Positions 32,251 to 40,065 of a DNA stretch of 64,000 nucleotides are shown one piece after another. A model generated the notes under the pieces. It made no database searches, had not been told where the DNA came from, and was given only the letters and a program-made list of their open reading frames with translations. Source of the DNA: Palsa-189 sp963803735 (lineage in GTDB: Bacteria > Acidobacteriota > Terriglobia > Acidiferrales > UBA7541); contig CAWDNV010000022.1 in assembly GCA_963803735.1 (NCBI GenBank), forward strand, positions 186,001 through 250,000, read 5' to 3'. Positions within the stretch are counted from its first letter, which is position 1. Every line of letters begins with the position of its first letter. The position numbers and the translations under genes are program-made.

Positions 32251-32793
32251 TCAGTGACGCGGCCCACCCTGATGGCGTCCCGGTTTCTTGACAAAGACGT
32301 GGTATGTGACGGCGTCCCAGCCGTTATGAATGCCGATGAAGAGCAACAGCAGCGCCGCCGTCCCAACTCCGAACAGGCCCTCCTCCACATAAGAGCGAGC
32401 CACGTACGCCGATACCGCAAGCGTTGCATATGCGGCGAGGGGCAGCAGAACGTGAAACAACCAGTCCTCGAACACAGGCGTGTATATAGATTTGACTCGC
32501 ATACGCCGAGCCACGATGACCTCATACACCATCCCGCTGAGGCCCAGTGAGCCCCAAAGAACTGCGGCGGCGGCGATCCCGTGCCATGGAGCGCTTAAAA
32601 CCGCCGACAGCAGCAGCACGGCTCCGAAATGAACGATGGTTGGCGTTACAAACGCGCTGCTGGCCTGTGCCAGACCTTGTGCGATCGGCGTGTCACCTCC
32701 GAGGGTTATGACGACAAACTGCAAACCGATCAGGGCACCGGCAGAAGACCCGAGGATCACGTAGAAGTTCTCCCATCCGGCGAGTGCTGTCAT
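32251..32793 (-). CDS. Conserved four-TM membrane protein
   Basis: 180 residues from ATG 32793; an in-frame GTG or ATG up to 32850 would add a polar leader. Hydrophobic segments near residues 8-30 (ENFYVILGSSAGALIGLQFV), 45-66, 75-92, and 115-158 as two helices. The opening WENFYVILGSSAGALIGLQF recurs in uncharacterised proteins of Acidobacteriota and Actinobacteria. No enzyme motif. Lies immediately beyond the IS110 left end. Function unknown. Confidence 0.65.
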   Translation of the reverse strand: MTALAGWENFYVILGSSAGALIGLQFVVITLGGDTPIAQGLAQASSAFVTPTIVHFGAVLLLSAVLSAPWHGIAAAAVLWGSLGLSGMVYEVIVARRMRVKSIYTPVFEDWLFHVLLPLAAYATLAVSAYVARSYVEEGLFGVGTAALLLLFIGIHNGWDAVTYHVFVKKPGRHQGGPRH

Positions 32794-32898
32794 GTTGTCA
32801 TATCTAGTTTCTTCGGGCCGATTGGAGACGTTTGACCTGTCGTGCATCATCGCGCCGCCGTGTCACGAAGGGGCTGAGTTCAAGGGCTCAGCGAGAGT

Positions 32899-34032
32899 TC
32901 ATCTGCTAGTAAATGCGTATACTCGGTCGTTGGCCGCTACGAAAATACGCCCATTGACCACAATAGGAGTCTGAAAATTTTGCACGCGACTCATCTGCTC
33001 GTCCTGACCGGCACCCGCAAACAACACTTCACCAGTTTCCCCATCAAACGCATGCAAACGGTTGCTGGCTCCAGTGCCAACCGTCCATACAATTGGTTCC
33101 GATCTCCCGTCGGTCGCAGTCGCAATCGGCGATCCTCCGCCCATGTTGTTCGCGCACCAAGCGATAGTCATTGAGGGAGGCGACGATGCGCCGATCCGCA
33201 AGGCAACGAGATTTCCTGCACGTCCCGGACATCCGATTCCGCTTCCCCTCGTCTCGAATACCACATAGCTCGCAGATGCGGTCCTGTACGTTGCCGCAGC
33301 ATTGATTATCTCGCCGCTCGAAACCTTGTTGCTCTGCACTCCCTCGCCTCGAATGCCATTGCCTTTTCCTATTCCTCCCAGATCATCCCGATTGAGAAGA
33401 TAAGCCACCCCATTTTTTCCCAGCGCAACGATCAATTTGGATGGCGTGGCTCCGGGCACGTCAAACAAAACCGGCCCCGAGCCACCAAGATCAGCGTCGT
33501 CATCGTCAAGATGGCGCCAATTCGAGGGAGTGAAATAGTCGCTAGCGTTACCACTGAACTTTGCTCCGGAACCAAGGCGGATGATTGCTTCGCCACCCAT
33601 CCAGGTGCGGGCACCGAAGGTGTTCCCGGTAGCGACAAAGACGGAACGGCCATCGGTTGCTATTCCGCCCGGCGCCCAGGCTCCGCCTCCGCGCCCCTCG
33701 GTCGACCAAGCGGTCGGGTTCTTCGGATCGGCTAGGGGAACGGCGATGACCCAACCGTGGTAATCGCCGCAGTCGCCCCAATGGCCGCCATAGGGGACAT
33801 AAAGAATTCCCGAATTTAGGAGCAGGGCACCGCGCTGGTTCTGCACTGATGAGTTGAACGAGAATCCTCCGTATTTCATGCTGGAAACATTCACTGGCCA
33901 TCCCGGCCGAATCGAGCCATCGTCCAGCGATAATGCAAACACGAGCTGTTGCTTAGTCCTTCCGCCGTCGGGCGTCGTCATCGCTGCGACGTAAATAGTC
34001 CGGTCGTTTGGATCGAATGGTTCCGTCGACAT
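32899..34032 (-). CDS. PQQ-like beta-propeller protein, probably 5'-truncated
   Basis: 377 residues made of propeller blades. Repeated segments such as GILYVPYGGHWGDCGDYHGW, RSVFVATGNTFG, KLIVALGKNGVAYLLNRDD, LHAFDGETGEVLF and a final VVNGRIFVAANDRVYAF show the pattern of PQQ/WD-like outer-membrane or secreted propellers. Such proteins normally begin with a signal peptide and more blades; here the frame opens with MSTEPFDPNDRTIYVAAM and upstream DNA is unrelated, so the 5' part was probably lost at the island border near 34035. Activity doubtful. Confidence 0.65.
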   Translation of the reverse strand: MSTEPFDPNDRTIYVAAMTTPDGGRTKQQLVFALSLDDGSIRPGWPVNVSSMKYGGFSFNSSVQNQRGALLLNSGILYVPYGGHWGDCGDYHGWVIAVPLADPKNPTAWSTEGRGGGAWAPGGIATDGRSVFVATGNTFGARTWMGGEAIIRLGSGAKFSGNASDYFTPSNWRHLDDDDADLGGSGPVLFDVPGATPSKLIVALGKNGVAYLLNRDDLGGIGKGNGIRGEGVQSNKVSSGEIINAAATYRTASASYVVFETRGSGIGCPGRAGNLVALRIGASSPPSMTIAWCANNMGGGSPIATATDGRSEPIVWTVGTGASNRLHAFDGETGEVLFAGAGQDEQMSRVQNFQTPIVVNGRIFVAANDRVYAFTSR

Positions 34033-34169
34033 CGCGGGCGCAGTAGCCGAAGCAGTTAAACTAGCTCACTCGCTGTTCACTCTGCCGACGCTTAGGGCGC
34101 ACGAAGCTTAATCGCGCCGCCGCGCTGGCAGAAGCCAACTAAGGGCGCGGGAAGCTGGCCGAAGGAAAC

Positions 34170-34991
34170 ATGAGTAAGCTTACGACTGAAGAAATTTATC
34201 GACGCTGTCCGGATTTAAAGCCCGGCCAGATATATCCGGGGGATCGTAATTCTAAAATGATTTTTGTCTGCCCCTCCCACGGACTTTACAAACAAAGTTT
34301 ACACAGCCATTTTACCGGTCATCGCGGGTGTGCTCGATGCGGCGGAAGTGGCATCAAGAAATTCACTACCGAAGAAATCTACCGTCGATGGTCCGATCTA
34401 AAACCGGGGCAAAGGTATAGAGGCTGCAAATTTAAAATGATTTTTATTTGTCCTATTCACGGACCTTACCGACAAACAGTTGACGGCCACTCAGCTGGCA
34501 GACGATGCCAGAGATGTCACTACGAGTTTCAGAAACCCGGAAAGCCACACACCTTTCCTTGCGGCTGCTCGGGCATTCTGCCACCGAGAAGGAAGTCAAA
34601 TAAGTTCGCTATATGGGGACCATCAAAATTTGGCTTTAGATGCCGAGTCTTCTCAAATCTTCACACAGGTTCCACAGTAGCTAAAGAGCGCGGCTACAAA
34701 TTTAACGCAGAGATGATCCCTCATTCGGTTATTCGCGAGATGATGGAGAAACATTGTTGGCGGTGTGGAGGTTCACTGGATTGGACAATTTTGGGACGCG
34801 CAACAACGCCGCATCTCCACCACGATCATGAAACCGGAGAGATTCTTGGGTTCACCCATCCGAAGTGCAATCCTCGATTAGTGGAAATGAACAATGACGA
34901 GTTAAAGCAACAGAATCGCGAGCTATCCAACATCGCGGAGCTTTTTGAGAATGATGTCGAAGCCGAATTCGGCTGTGAAGTGGAACCGTGA
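34170..34991 (+). CDS. Endonuclease VII-like HNH protein with duplicated zinc ribbons
   Basis: 273 residues. Two tandem copies of a module (TTEEIYRRCPDLKPG at the start, again TTEEIYRRWSDLKPGQ near 65), each with KMIF-CP-HG and a closing CxRC, look like zinc-binding DNA-recognition repeats of the type joined to phage and homing nucleases. The C-terminal part has HLHHDHETGEILGFTHPKCN, the recombination endonuclease VII core (His-His-Asp plus later Asn), with CWRCGG as metal ligands ahead. Likely a phage- or island-derived junction or nicking nuclease. The downstream gene overlaps it by about 40 bases. Confidence 0.75.
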   Translation: MSKLTTEEIYRRCPDLKPGQIYPGDRNSKMIFVCPSHGLYKQSLHSHFTGHRGCARCGGSGIKKFTTEEIYRRWSDLKPGQRYRGCKFKMIFICPIHGPYRQTVDGHSAGRRCQRCHYEFQKPGKPHTFPCGCSGILPPRRKSNKFAIWGPSKFGFRCRVFSNLHTGSTVAKERGYKFNAEMIPHSVIREMMEKHCWRCGGSLDWTILGRATTPHLHHDHETGEILGFTHPKCNPRLVEMNNDELKQQNRELSNIAELFENDVEAEFGCEVEP

Positions 34992-35694
34992 CTCTGGCGC
35001 GGAAAGCTGGCTGAGGAAACTCGTGAGAAAGTCCACACAAAAGAAGATAAAAGAGCACCGAGATGATTATGTCCGACAGAGTACGGAAGTCTGGCATCCT
35101 TCATCCGCTGATCTTCAGCTACCAGATTTACCAGAGAACCTTCGTCCGGAAGCTCGACTCATGCTAAACAGAGCACTTCCGAAGATCCGTCGGCGTACAG
35201 GAGTCCGAGCATGCGCATGCTGGCAGATCGCTCAAGCGTTGACTATTGCAGCCGACGGAGAACTCGGTTATGTCGAAGGAGTTTGGGAAAGAGCGCCGGA
35301 GAATCCGATTGCGGGGGACATCGCTGCTGTTCCCCATGGATGGACTTCCTTTCACGGCCACATAATCGATCTCGTAGCCGAATTCTATAACTGGAGAACA
35401 TTCGGCGACGATGCACCGTGGCTGCACGAACCGCTGCAAGAATATTCTCTCCCCGATTTGCATAAATTCGAAGAGGAATTCGGCGGTTTCGGCGGTGAAG
35501 GATTATGCATTAGTCCAATTATTTGTGTTGAAGGTAGTGATGACTATTTCTCAAAGTTCGACTTTGGTCTGAACGATCCTGATCCCGTAGGTAGAGTTAT
35601 CGAAGACGAAACTTTTGTGTTCTCACCGGCTAAGGAACGGTTACTCAGAAAAATAGTTTCGACCGGTGATCCTACACAACTTGTAGGCGCGTAA
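34951..35694 (+). CDS. Hypothetical protein of the island (247 aa)
   Basis: From ATG 34951, overlapping the endonuclease gene by about 40 bases, which suggests coupled expression. Soluble, acidic in the second half. Segments such as WQIAQALTIAADGELGYVEG and GHIIDLVAEFYNWRTFGDDAPW are well formed, but I recognise no domain. May be an accessory or immunity partner of the nuclease; that is only positional inference. Confidence 0.6.
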   Translation: MMSKPNSAVKWNRDSGAESWLRKLVRKSTQKKIKEHRDDYVRQSTEVWHPSSADLQLPDLPENLRPEARLMLNRALPKIRRRTGVRACACWQIAQALTIAADGELGYVEGVWERAPENPIAGDIAAVPHGWTSFHGHIIDLVAEFYNWRTFGDDAPWLHEPLQEYSLPDLHKFEEEFGGFGGEGLCISPIICVEGSDDYFSKFDFGLNDPDPVGRVIEDETFVFSPAKERLLRKIVSTGDPTQLVGA

Positions 35695-35885
35695 CTCGCT
35701 GCCGACGCTCTCCTTCGCCAGTGTTCATCGCACCTAGAACTATTTTGCAAGACCATCTTTCATAAACTTACACCGCATTTTTGAACCTTCGGCACGACTC
35801 CTCACCGATTTTTGAAAGTGCCGTTTGCTATTCTGGGCGCGCATTCGGAAGGGCGAATGCAAATCCATCGTGGAGGAAGCACTCG

Positions 35886-36251
35886 ATGAGCGAGAACAAC
35901 ATCACGCCCGATCTGTTCGATAAGAGGATTGCCGATCTGCACGGAATACCCGACGTACTTCAGACGCAGCCGCGAGTCATCAGGGATGTCCCGGTCTACG
36001 GCATGTCAGAGTCATGGAGTGTGCAGACATATCGACAGAAGGAACTCGGTGACACTGTCTTTCTGGAAAGAACCAATAAGGACGGCACAGTGAGAATCGC
36101 CATACCGCCATCGGTCGCGGCGATCATCCATCGTCAGTATGATCAGCTAACGGGCCGGAGCCGCAGCAAGGCCGCCAAGGCCACGGCGCAGGCGCGCAAA
36201 GAGGCTGGGATACTGCCGGGATTCATGAAGAAACGAGGGGCGGCGAAATGA
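35886..36251 (+). CDS. Hypothetical protein with basic tail (121 aa)
   Basis: ATG 35886 with GGAGG upstream. An N-terminal region (SENNITPDLFDKRIADLHGI) leads to a beta-rich middle (GDTVFLERTNKDGTVRIAIP) and a C-terminus SRSKAAKATAQARKEAG shared in part with 11691-11834. Its stop overlaps the next start (ATGA). No family recognised. Confidence 0.65.
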   Translation: MSENNITPDLFDKRIADLHGIPDVLQTQPRVIRDVPVYGMSESWSVQTYRQKELGDTVFLERTNKDGTVRIAIPPSVAAIIHRQYDQLTGRSRSKAAKATAQARKEAGILPGFMKKRGAAK

Positions 36252-36424
36252 CCGCCCCAGCACAGGACCAGATCGTCGCCAAATTGCTTAAGGAACTGCC
36301 GGAGCTATTGGCGGATTACGAACACTGCGCCCGAGATGAGAAGGGCAATCTTGACAGCTTCAGGAAACGGAGGATCGCTCGCATCGGTAAACTCTTGGTC
36401 AGGCTCCGAACCGGGCAAGGGTGA
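36248..36424 (+). CDS. Small helical protein (58 aa)
   Basis: ATG 36248 overlaps the upstream stop by four bases (ATGA), which is the strongest evidence for it. The chain IVAKLLKELPELLADYEHCA followed by FRKRRIARIGKLLVRL is helical with a basic end. Unknown function; co-translated with 35886-36251. Confidence 0.5.
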   Translation: MTAPAQDQIVAKLLKELPELLADYEHCARDEKGNLDSFRKRRIARIGKLLVRLRTGQG

Positions 36425-36479
36425 GATGCATTGCGCTGGCCATCGAAATGGAGCGAATCGGGCGGCGAAGTAGTCGCCC

Positions 36480-36902
36480 TCATTGCTGTCGTTGAATTTC
36501 CTGCGCATATGTGATCCCATGCAGCAAAGTCCCGTTCGGCAATTCAGCAGAGATGGTTGCAATCCCGGTTGTATCTTCACTCTCAATGTAGACAGGTACT
36601 TCTCCTTCAAGCTCGGAACACCCGTAAGGTGCAAAGTTTGGCTTATCTTTGAATACTGCCACTAAGGCTTCTGTGTAAGCCAAAGATATGCTCCCGTCTT
36701 CGTTGTGTTGCGGCTGTTTTATCTGATGCGCTTGTTTATCCTGTTGAATACCTTTATGGAATTCTGATCGTGCATCGACCGAATCGGGACAGACGATAGC
36801 GCCGACCCCAGTTGTAATGCCATTCGGATGGAAATCATCGGATCGCGGCCAGAATATGACTCCGGCCAAGATTGCTACACCGATAAAGTAGGCTATTCGC
36901 AT
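36480..36902 (-). CDS. Membrane-anchored hypothetical protein
   Basis: 140 residues from ATG 36902 (a TTG at 36917 is also in frame). One N-terminal TM segment (IAYFIGVAILAGVIFW), then a polar domain with two Cys (CPDS near 30 and CSEL near 90) and a C-terminal VPVYIESEDTTGIATISAEL strand pattern. Probably anchored facing the periplasm. Family unknown. Confidence 0.5.
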   Translation of the reverse strand: MRIAYFIGVAILAGVIFWPRSDDFHPNGITTGVGAIVCPDSVDARSEFHKGIQQDKQAHQIKQPQHNEDGSISLAYTEALVAVFKDKPNFAPYGCSELEGEVPVYIESEDTTGIATISAELPNGTLLHGITYAQEIQRQQ

Positions 36903-37044
36903 GAGTTCGAGCAGCAACCTTATAACTTCTCAACTTCCGAAACTGTGCCGAAAAACACGTCTCCGTCCTCAGATTTCTCTTGCAAGCGCAAAGTTTTCAG
37001 TTCAGGCTTTTTATAGGGAAGGAAATCGTCTGAGGAGAGAAACC

Positions 37045-37287
37045 ATGAATGAAACACGTTCTGCGGTAAGAGTTATCTACTTCACCGAAGCTCGCCTTCA
37101 CAGAAACCCGAACGGCGGAAAGCACACCGAAGATCGGTTTATGTCCGTCGAAGCGGCGAAGAAGGCTCCGTTTCCTGAAGGCACTACGTTCGCCTATATC
37201 CCGGTCGATAATGGGTGCCACGTCTACCACTCATCTAAGTTCGGTTGGGGATTCCACAAAAAAGCCGCTGTGAATGAAGAAAACTGA
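37045..37287 (+). CDS. Small conserved protein, paralogue of 8557-8778
   Basis: 80 residues; ATG 37045 after GAGGAG. It shares VIYFTEARLHRNPNGGK, APFPEG and the CHVY ending with the gene at 8557. It overlaps the start of the next gene (37274) by 14 bases, so the two are linked. Role unknown. Confidence 0.7.
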   Translation: MNETRSAVRVIYFTEARLHRNPNGGKHTEDRFMSVEAAKKAPFPEGTTFAYIPVDNGCHVYHSSKFGWGFHKKAAVNEEN

Positions 37288-37669
37288 TCTACTGCGGGCG
37301 CTCCAGACGGAGATTCGTCGTCACGACTTCAGCACATTCTTAACAGAGACCCCAAGCATGGCGGACGGCGGACCCGGCGTCGTTGTGCCCGGATGCCCGG
37401 CCTGCCGGAAGCGGATTCAAACCATGACACAGTTCATGGATCATCTTGCCGACGACGTGCTGCCGCCGCTATTGGATAAACTGTTCCACCGCGTAGAACA
37501 GTGGAGGATCGCTAGGAACGTAAGGGTATTTCATACGCTCACGCACTACCTTCTTGAGAGCCGCCATCTGCGTTACATTCTGGGCTACCTGATCTGGTGT
37601 CCGATTGTCTTCCATGTTGGCCTTTCAAAATTTTCATTCCCGCGTTGCACGGCGCAGTTCGGATGGTAG
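37274..37669 (+). CDS. Hypothetical protein with CxxC
   Basis: 131 residues from ATG 37274, overlapping the upstream gene. The first 80 residues look well conserved (LLRALQTEIRRHDFSTFLTE; PGCPACRKRIQTM with a CxxC; LADDVLPPLLDKL). The later part is hydrophobic in places and may be overrun past a lost stop. The 3' end overlaps the convergent gene at 37634 by 36 bases. Confidence 0.5.
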   Translation: MKKTDLLRALQTEIRRHDFSTFLTETPSMADGGPGVVVPGCPACRKRIQTMTQFMDHLADDVLPPLLDKLFHRVEQWRIARNVRVFHTLTHYLLESRHLRYILGYLIWCPIVFHVGLSKFSFPRCTAQFGW

Positions 37670-38278
37670 CTCAGCGCCTTTGCGGACATATCCTCGGCGG
37701 TTCATGTCTTTGTGCCATTCGGCAAGCTGTTCGGAAGAAGCATCACTTGGAGGACGGCCACCGTTCGGATTCTTCTTCGGCTTGCGCTCACTCGTGATGT
37801 ATATGGGAGTCTCTTGTGACGAGAGAGCTTCAGCGACGGCGAACATCGTGGATATGTTGAAGCCGTTCGGTCCGAACTCAACCGTAGCGGCAGCTTCTGC
37901 CAAAGCAGGTTCGATTGTGGTGATTCCGCTGTCTTCGATGCGGACATATTTTGCTACACGTACGTCACGTTCCCGCAGGCATTCCCTCACGACCTTGACA
38001 AATTCGATCAGACGCATCGTCATTGCTCGCAATTCATGACTTCTGGTCTGACCATAGTGTTCATGCACGGCTATCAGGCCGTTATTCGGTGGAATCTTTC
38101 GGAATCGGAGTTTAACTATGTGATCACCATCACGGAGCACCACGTCATCTGGCGACGGCGTCCACGATGGTACTTTTTCTTTCGGAGACGACGTGTTTAG
38201 CAGTACAAAACAGAATTTGAATTCGTACGGGTCCACCGGATCAATATCAAATGCGTGCTCGGGATTCTGCTCAGGCAT
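37634..38278 (-). CDS. Hypothetical protein of the island (214 aa)
   Basis: ATG 38278. Soluble; starts MPEQNPEHAFDIDPVDPYEF, with an acidic N-terminus, a mixed alpha/beta middle (MTMRLIEFVKVVRECLRERD) and a basic C-terminus (KKNPNGGRPP to LRRATRE). No domain recognised. Convergent with 37274-37669. Confidence 0.6.
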   Translation of the reverse strand: MPEQNPEHAFDIDPVDPYEFKFCFVLLNTSSPKEKVPSWTPSPDDVVLRDGDHIVKLRFRKIPPNNGLIAVHEHYGQTRSHELRAMTMRLIEFVKVVRECLRERDVRVAKYVRIEDSGITTIEPALAEAAATVEFGPNGFNISTMFAVAEALSSQETPIYITSERKPKKNPNGGRPPSDASSEQLAEWHKDMNRRGYVRKGAELPSELRRATRE

Positions 38279-38386
38279 GTGTTTTATCGTTTAGAAGAGG
38301 GTACCACGATTGCAAGTGTGGAAATCGCGGAAGGCTGTGGATCACCTGACCGTGACAATGTAGAATCCGACAAGGAGCAAAGCACG

Positions 38387-38644
38387 ATGAAGATTCGGGA
38401 TTACAGTGACGGATATGCCGAAGGACAACGGATAGCGGAATTCTTTGACGAACGCGACGTGCCTGACCCGCAGTTCGAGGATCACCGCACTGCCTTATAT
38501 CGCAAGGGATGGTGGGATGGGTTTAACAATCTCGAATTCGATCCGGGTGGGCAGGGCCTGTTTCACCAACCCACCGAACGCGAACAAGCCGAACTTGAAC
38601 ACAGATTAGAACAGCAGCACGAACGCGAACTTGACCGTGAATAG
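38387..38644 (+). CDS. Small acidic hypothetical protein (85 aa)
   Basis: ATG 38387 with AAGGAG. YSDGYAEGQRIAEFF then RTALYRKGWWDGFNN, followed by a highly charged helix ending ELEHRLEQQHERELDRE. The YxxGxxxG and YRKGWWDG pattern resembles small phage- or island-borne proteins. Function unknown. Confidence 0.6.
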   Translation: MKIRDYSDGYAEGQRIAEFFDERDVPDPQFEDHRTALYRKGWWDGFNNLEFDPGGQGLFHQPTEREQAELEHRLEQQHERELDRE

Positions 38645-38839
38645 AATCCGCCGATTGCAATCCAACAACGCAATTGATCACGAAAGTGATGTTCTAAATG
38701 TACTAAATCGGCCCGATTTCAGCCCGTTTCATCGCACTGAAGAATCAACGATCCTCGGGCATATCGCGCAAGTCCTTTGTTGCGTAGTAAAAACCAACAG
38801 CGTCCAACAGCGATCAACGAAAATTCGCGGTCGGGTATG

Positions 38840-38859
38840 ATCCCACCCTCTCCGCCATC
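38840..38859 (+). repeat. tRNA-Ser 3'-end fragment (attachment-like site 1)
   Basis: ATCCCACCCTCTCCGCCATC; the part up to CCGCCA matches the T-arm end, acceptor strand and CCA of a bacterial tRNA-Ser. No 5' acceptor (GGAGAGG...) or anticodon arm is present. Identical to 38939-38958. Confidence 0.6.
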
Positions 38860-38938
38860 TTCCGGTGAGATAGTCCAAGAGCGAGACGGCGGGCCTGGGA
38901 CTTTGTTCGAGGCGCTGCGCGCAGGGCGGGCTCTTCAA

Positions 38939-38958
38939 ATCCCACCCTCTCCGCCATC
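38939..38958 (+). repeat. tRNA-Ser 3'-end fragment (attachment-like site 2)
   Basis: Second exact copy, 99 bases after the first and preceded by TTCAA as in a tRNA T-loop. Such duplications mark integrase crossover sites of elements that insert into tRNA genes. Confidence 0.6.
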
Positions 38959-39138
38959 CCTAGTAAACACAAGGATTAAATCGGCGGTATAAGCAGGGTC
39001 GTTGGAATCCGTTTTTCTCTTTCCCGGTAATAAACAGAGGGAGAAAGGGAATGGATCATCGAGCTTTTTGTAAAGCGTCTACGTCCTTATCGCCCTTCCC
39101 TTTGGAAAATAGCGGGTTTTCGATCGTTCCGCCGCTTA

Positions 39139-39977
39139 TCATCCTTTAATGTGGCTCCGGAAGCCGGCGATGGTGTTGGTGAAGAAGCCCTAACTTGGTA
39201 GTGATCTCCGCCAACCCGCGATAGGCAAGGTCGTCAGAGCCTGAGACGCTAACACTGCCCGAGCCATCGACATCTACTCCGTAACCGTCAATGTCTATAA
39301 CGCTGCTCGAAATTCGCTGATTGTTTAGCTCCAGATCGGTGGTTATCAAGTTAAAAGAGGAAGGATCATTTTTAGCCGGACCGAGATCGTTAAAGTGCGC
39401 AAGTTTCATTAAATTCGCGTTGAGCTTCAGGCTCGGCACCGGACCATGGCTCACTGTGACATGCCCCGATCCTCGTATTCCCATCAGCGGCAGGAGCGAG
39501 TGCTCGATTTCTCCTCCTAATTTCACGGTTGCTTCCATCTTCCCGGTCATCTTTCCGCCGCCGTCGGGGAAGGTCGCGAGCAATTGGGTCCCATTAATTC
39601 CGCCGAATCGCGCGGTGGTCTGAAAGCTTGCGTTTTTTCCTGCTAAGTTAAAGGACAAGTCGCCCGCGACTTTCCGCCTCAGGAGCGCAGTGTGGCTCAG
39701 TTCGGCATCGATCCGCGCGACCTGAACGATGTAACCTTGCGGAAATATTGGAGGGTTCTTTACGCCGAATCTATCAATATAAACCGTCAACGGAGAAAGG
39801 GTGAGTGCCAAGTCGCCCGATTTCGGCCTGCTTTCCAGTTTTCTCTTGCAGGTAGGAGATTAACTCTGGTCGATAGCGATCCACTCTGATGAGTGCAGGG
39901 CTGACAAAAATCACGGCGAGCAAGAGTAACGCGGCGATTCCAACCAAGATCAGACGGGTTCTTCGACTGATGGACAT
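39139..39977 (-). pseudogene. AsmA-family protein, multiply broken
   Basis: ATG 39977 with GGAGG starts a TM anchor (LILVGIAALLLLAVIFVSPA) and the AsmA opening LISYLQEKTGKQAEIGRL. An extra G near 39808 shifts the frame; the next frame continues LTLSPLTVYIDRFGVKNPP and VQVARIDAELS, then a long AsmA-like body to LAEITTKLG, where another single-base shift precedes FFTNTIAG and a premature stop near 39139. AsmA proteins act in envelope lipid traffic. The expected C-terminus is missing at the island side. Confidence 0.75.
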
Positions 39978-40065
39978 AGTGACCTCCAGAATGTCGGTGC
40001 CGCGCCGAGCCGGTCTAGCCAACGGCAGCCGACATAAGGGGAAAAGTGCAAAGCCAGTTGCGCAT

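Larger units (their letters stand above)
38645..39138. other. Island border region with tRNA-Ser 3' ends
   Basis: About 495 bases without a gene, containing the two attachment-like repeats (38840, 38939) and ending at the damaged 3' end of the AsmA pseudogene. Confidence 0.5.

Noticed and set aside
38820..38960. A complete tRNA-Ser gene
   Set aside because: Only 3' ends are present; no matching 5' acceptor strand, D-arm or anticodon arm can be folded.
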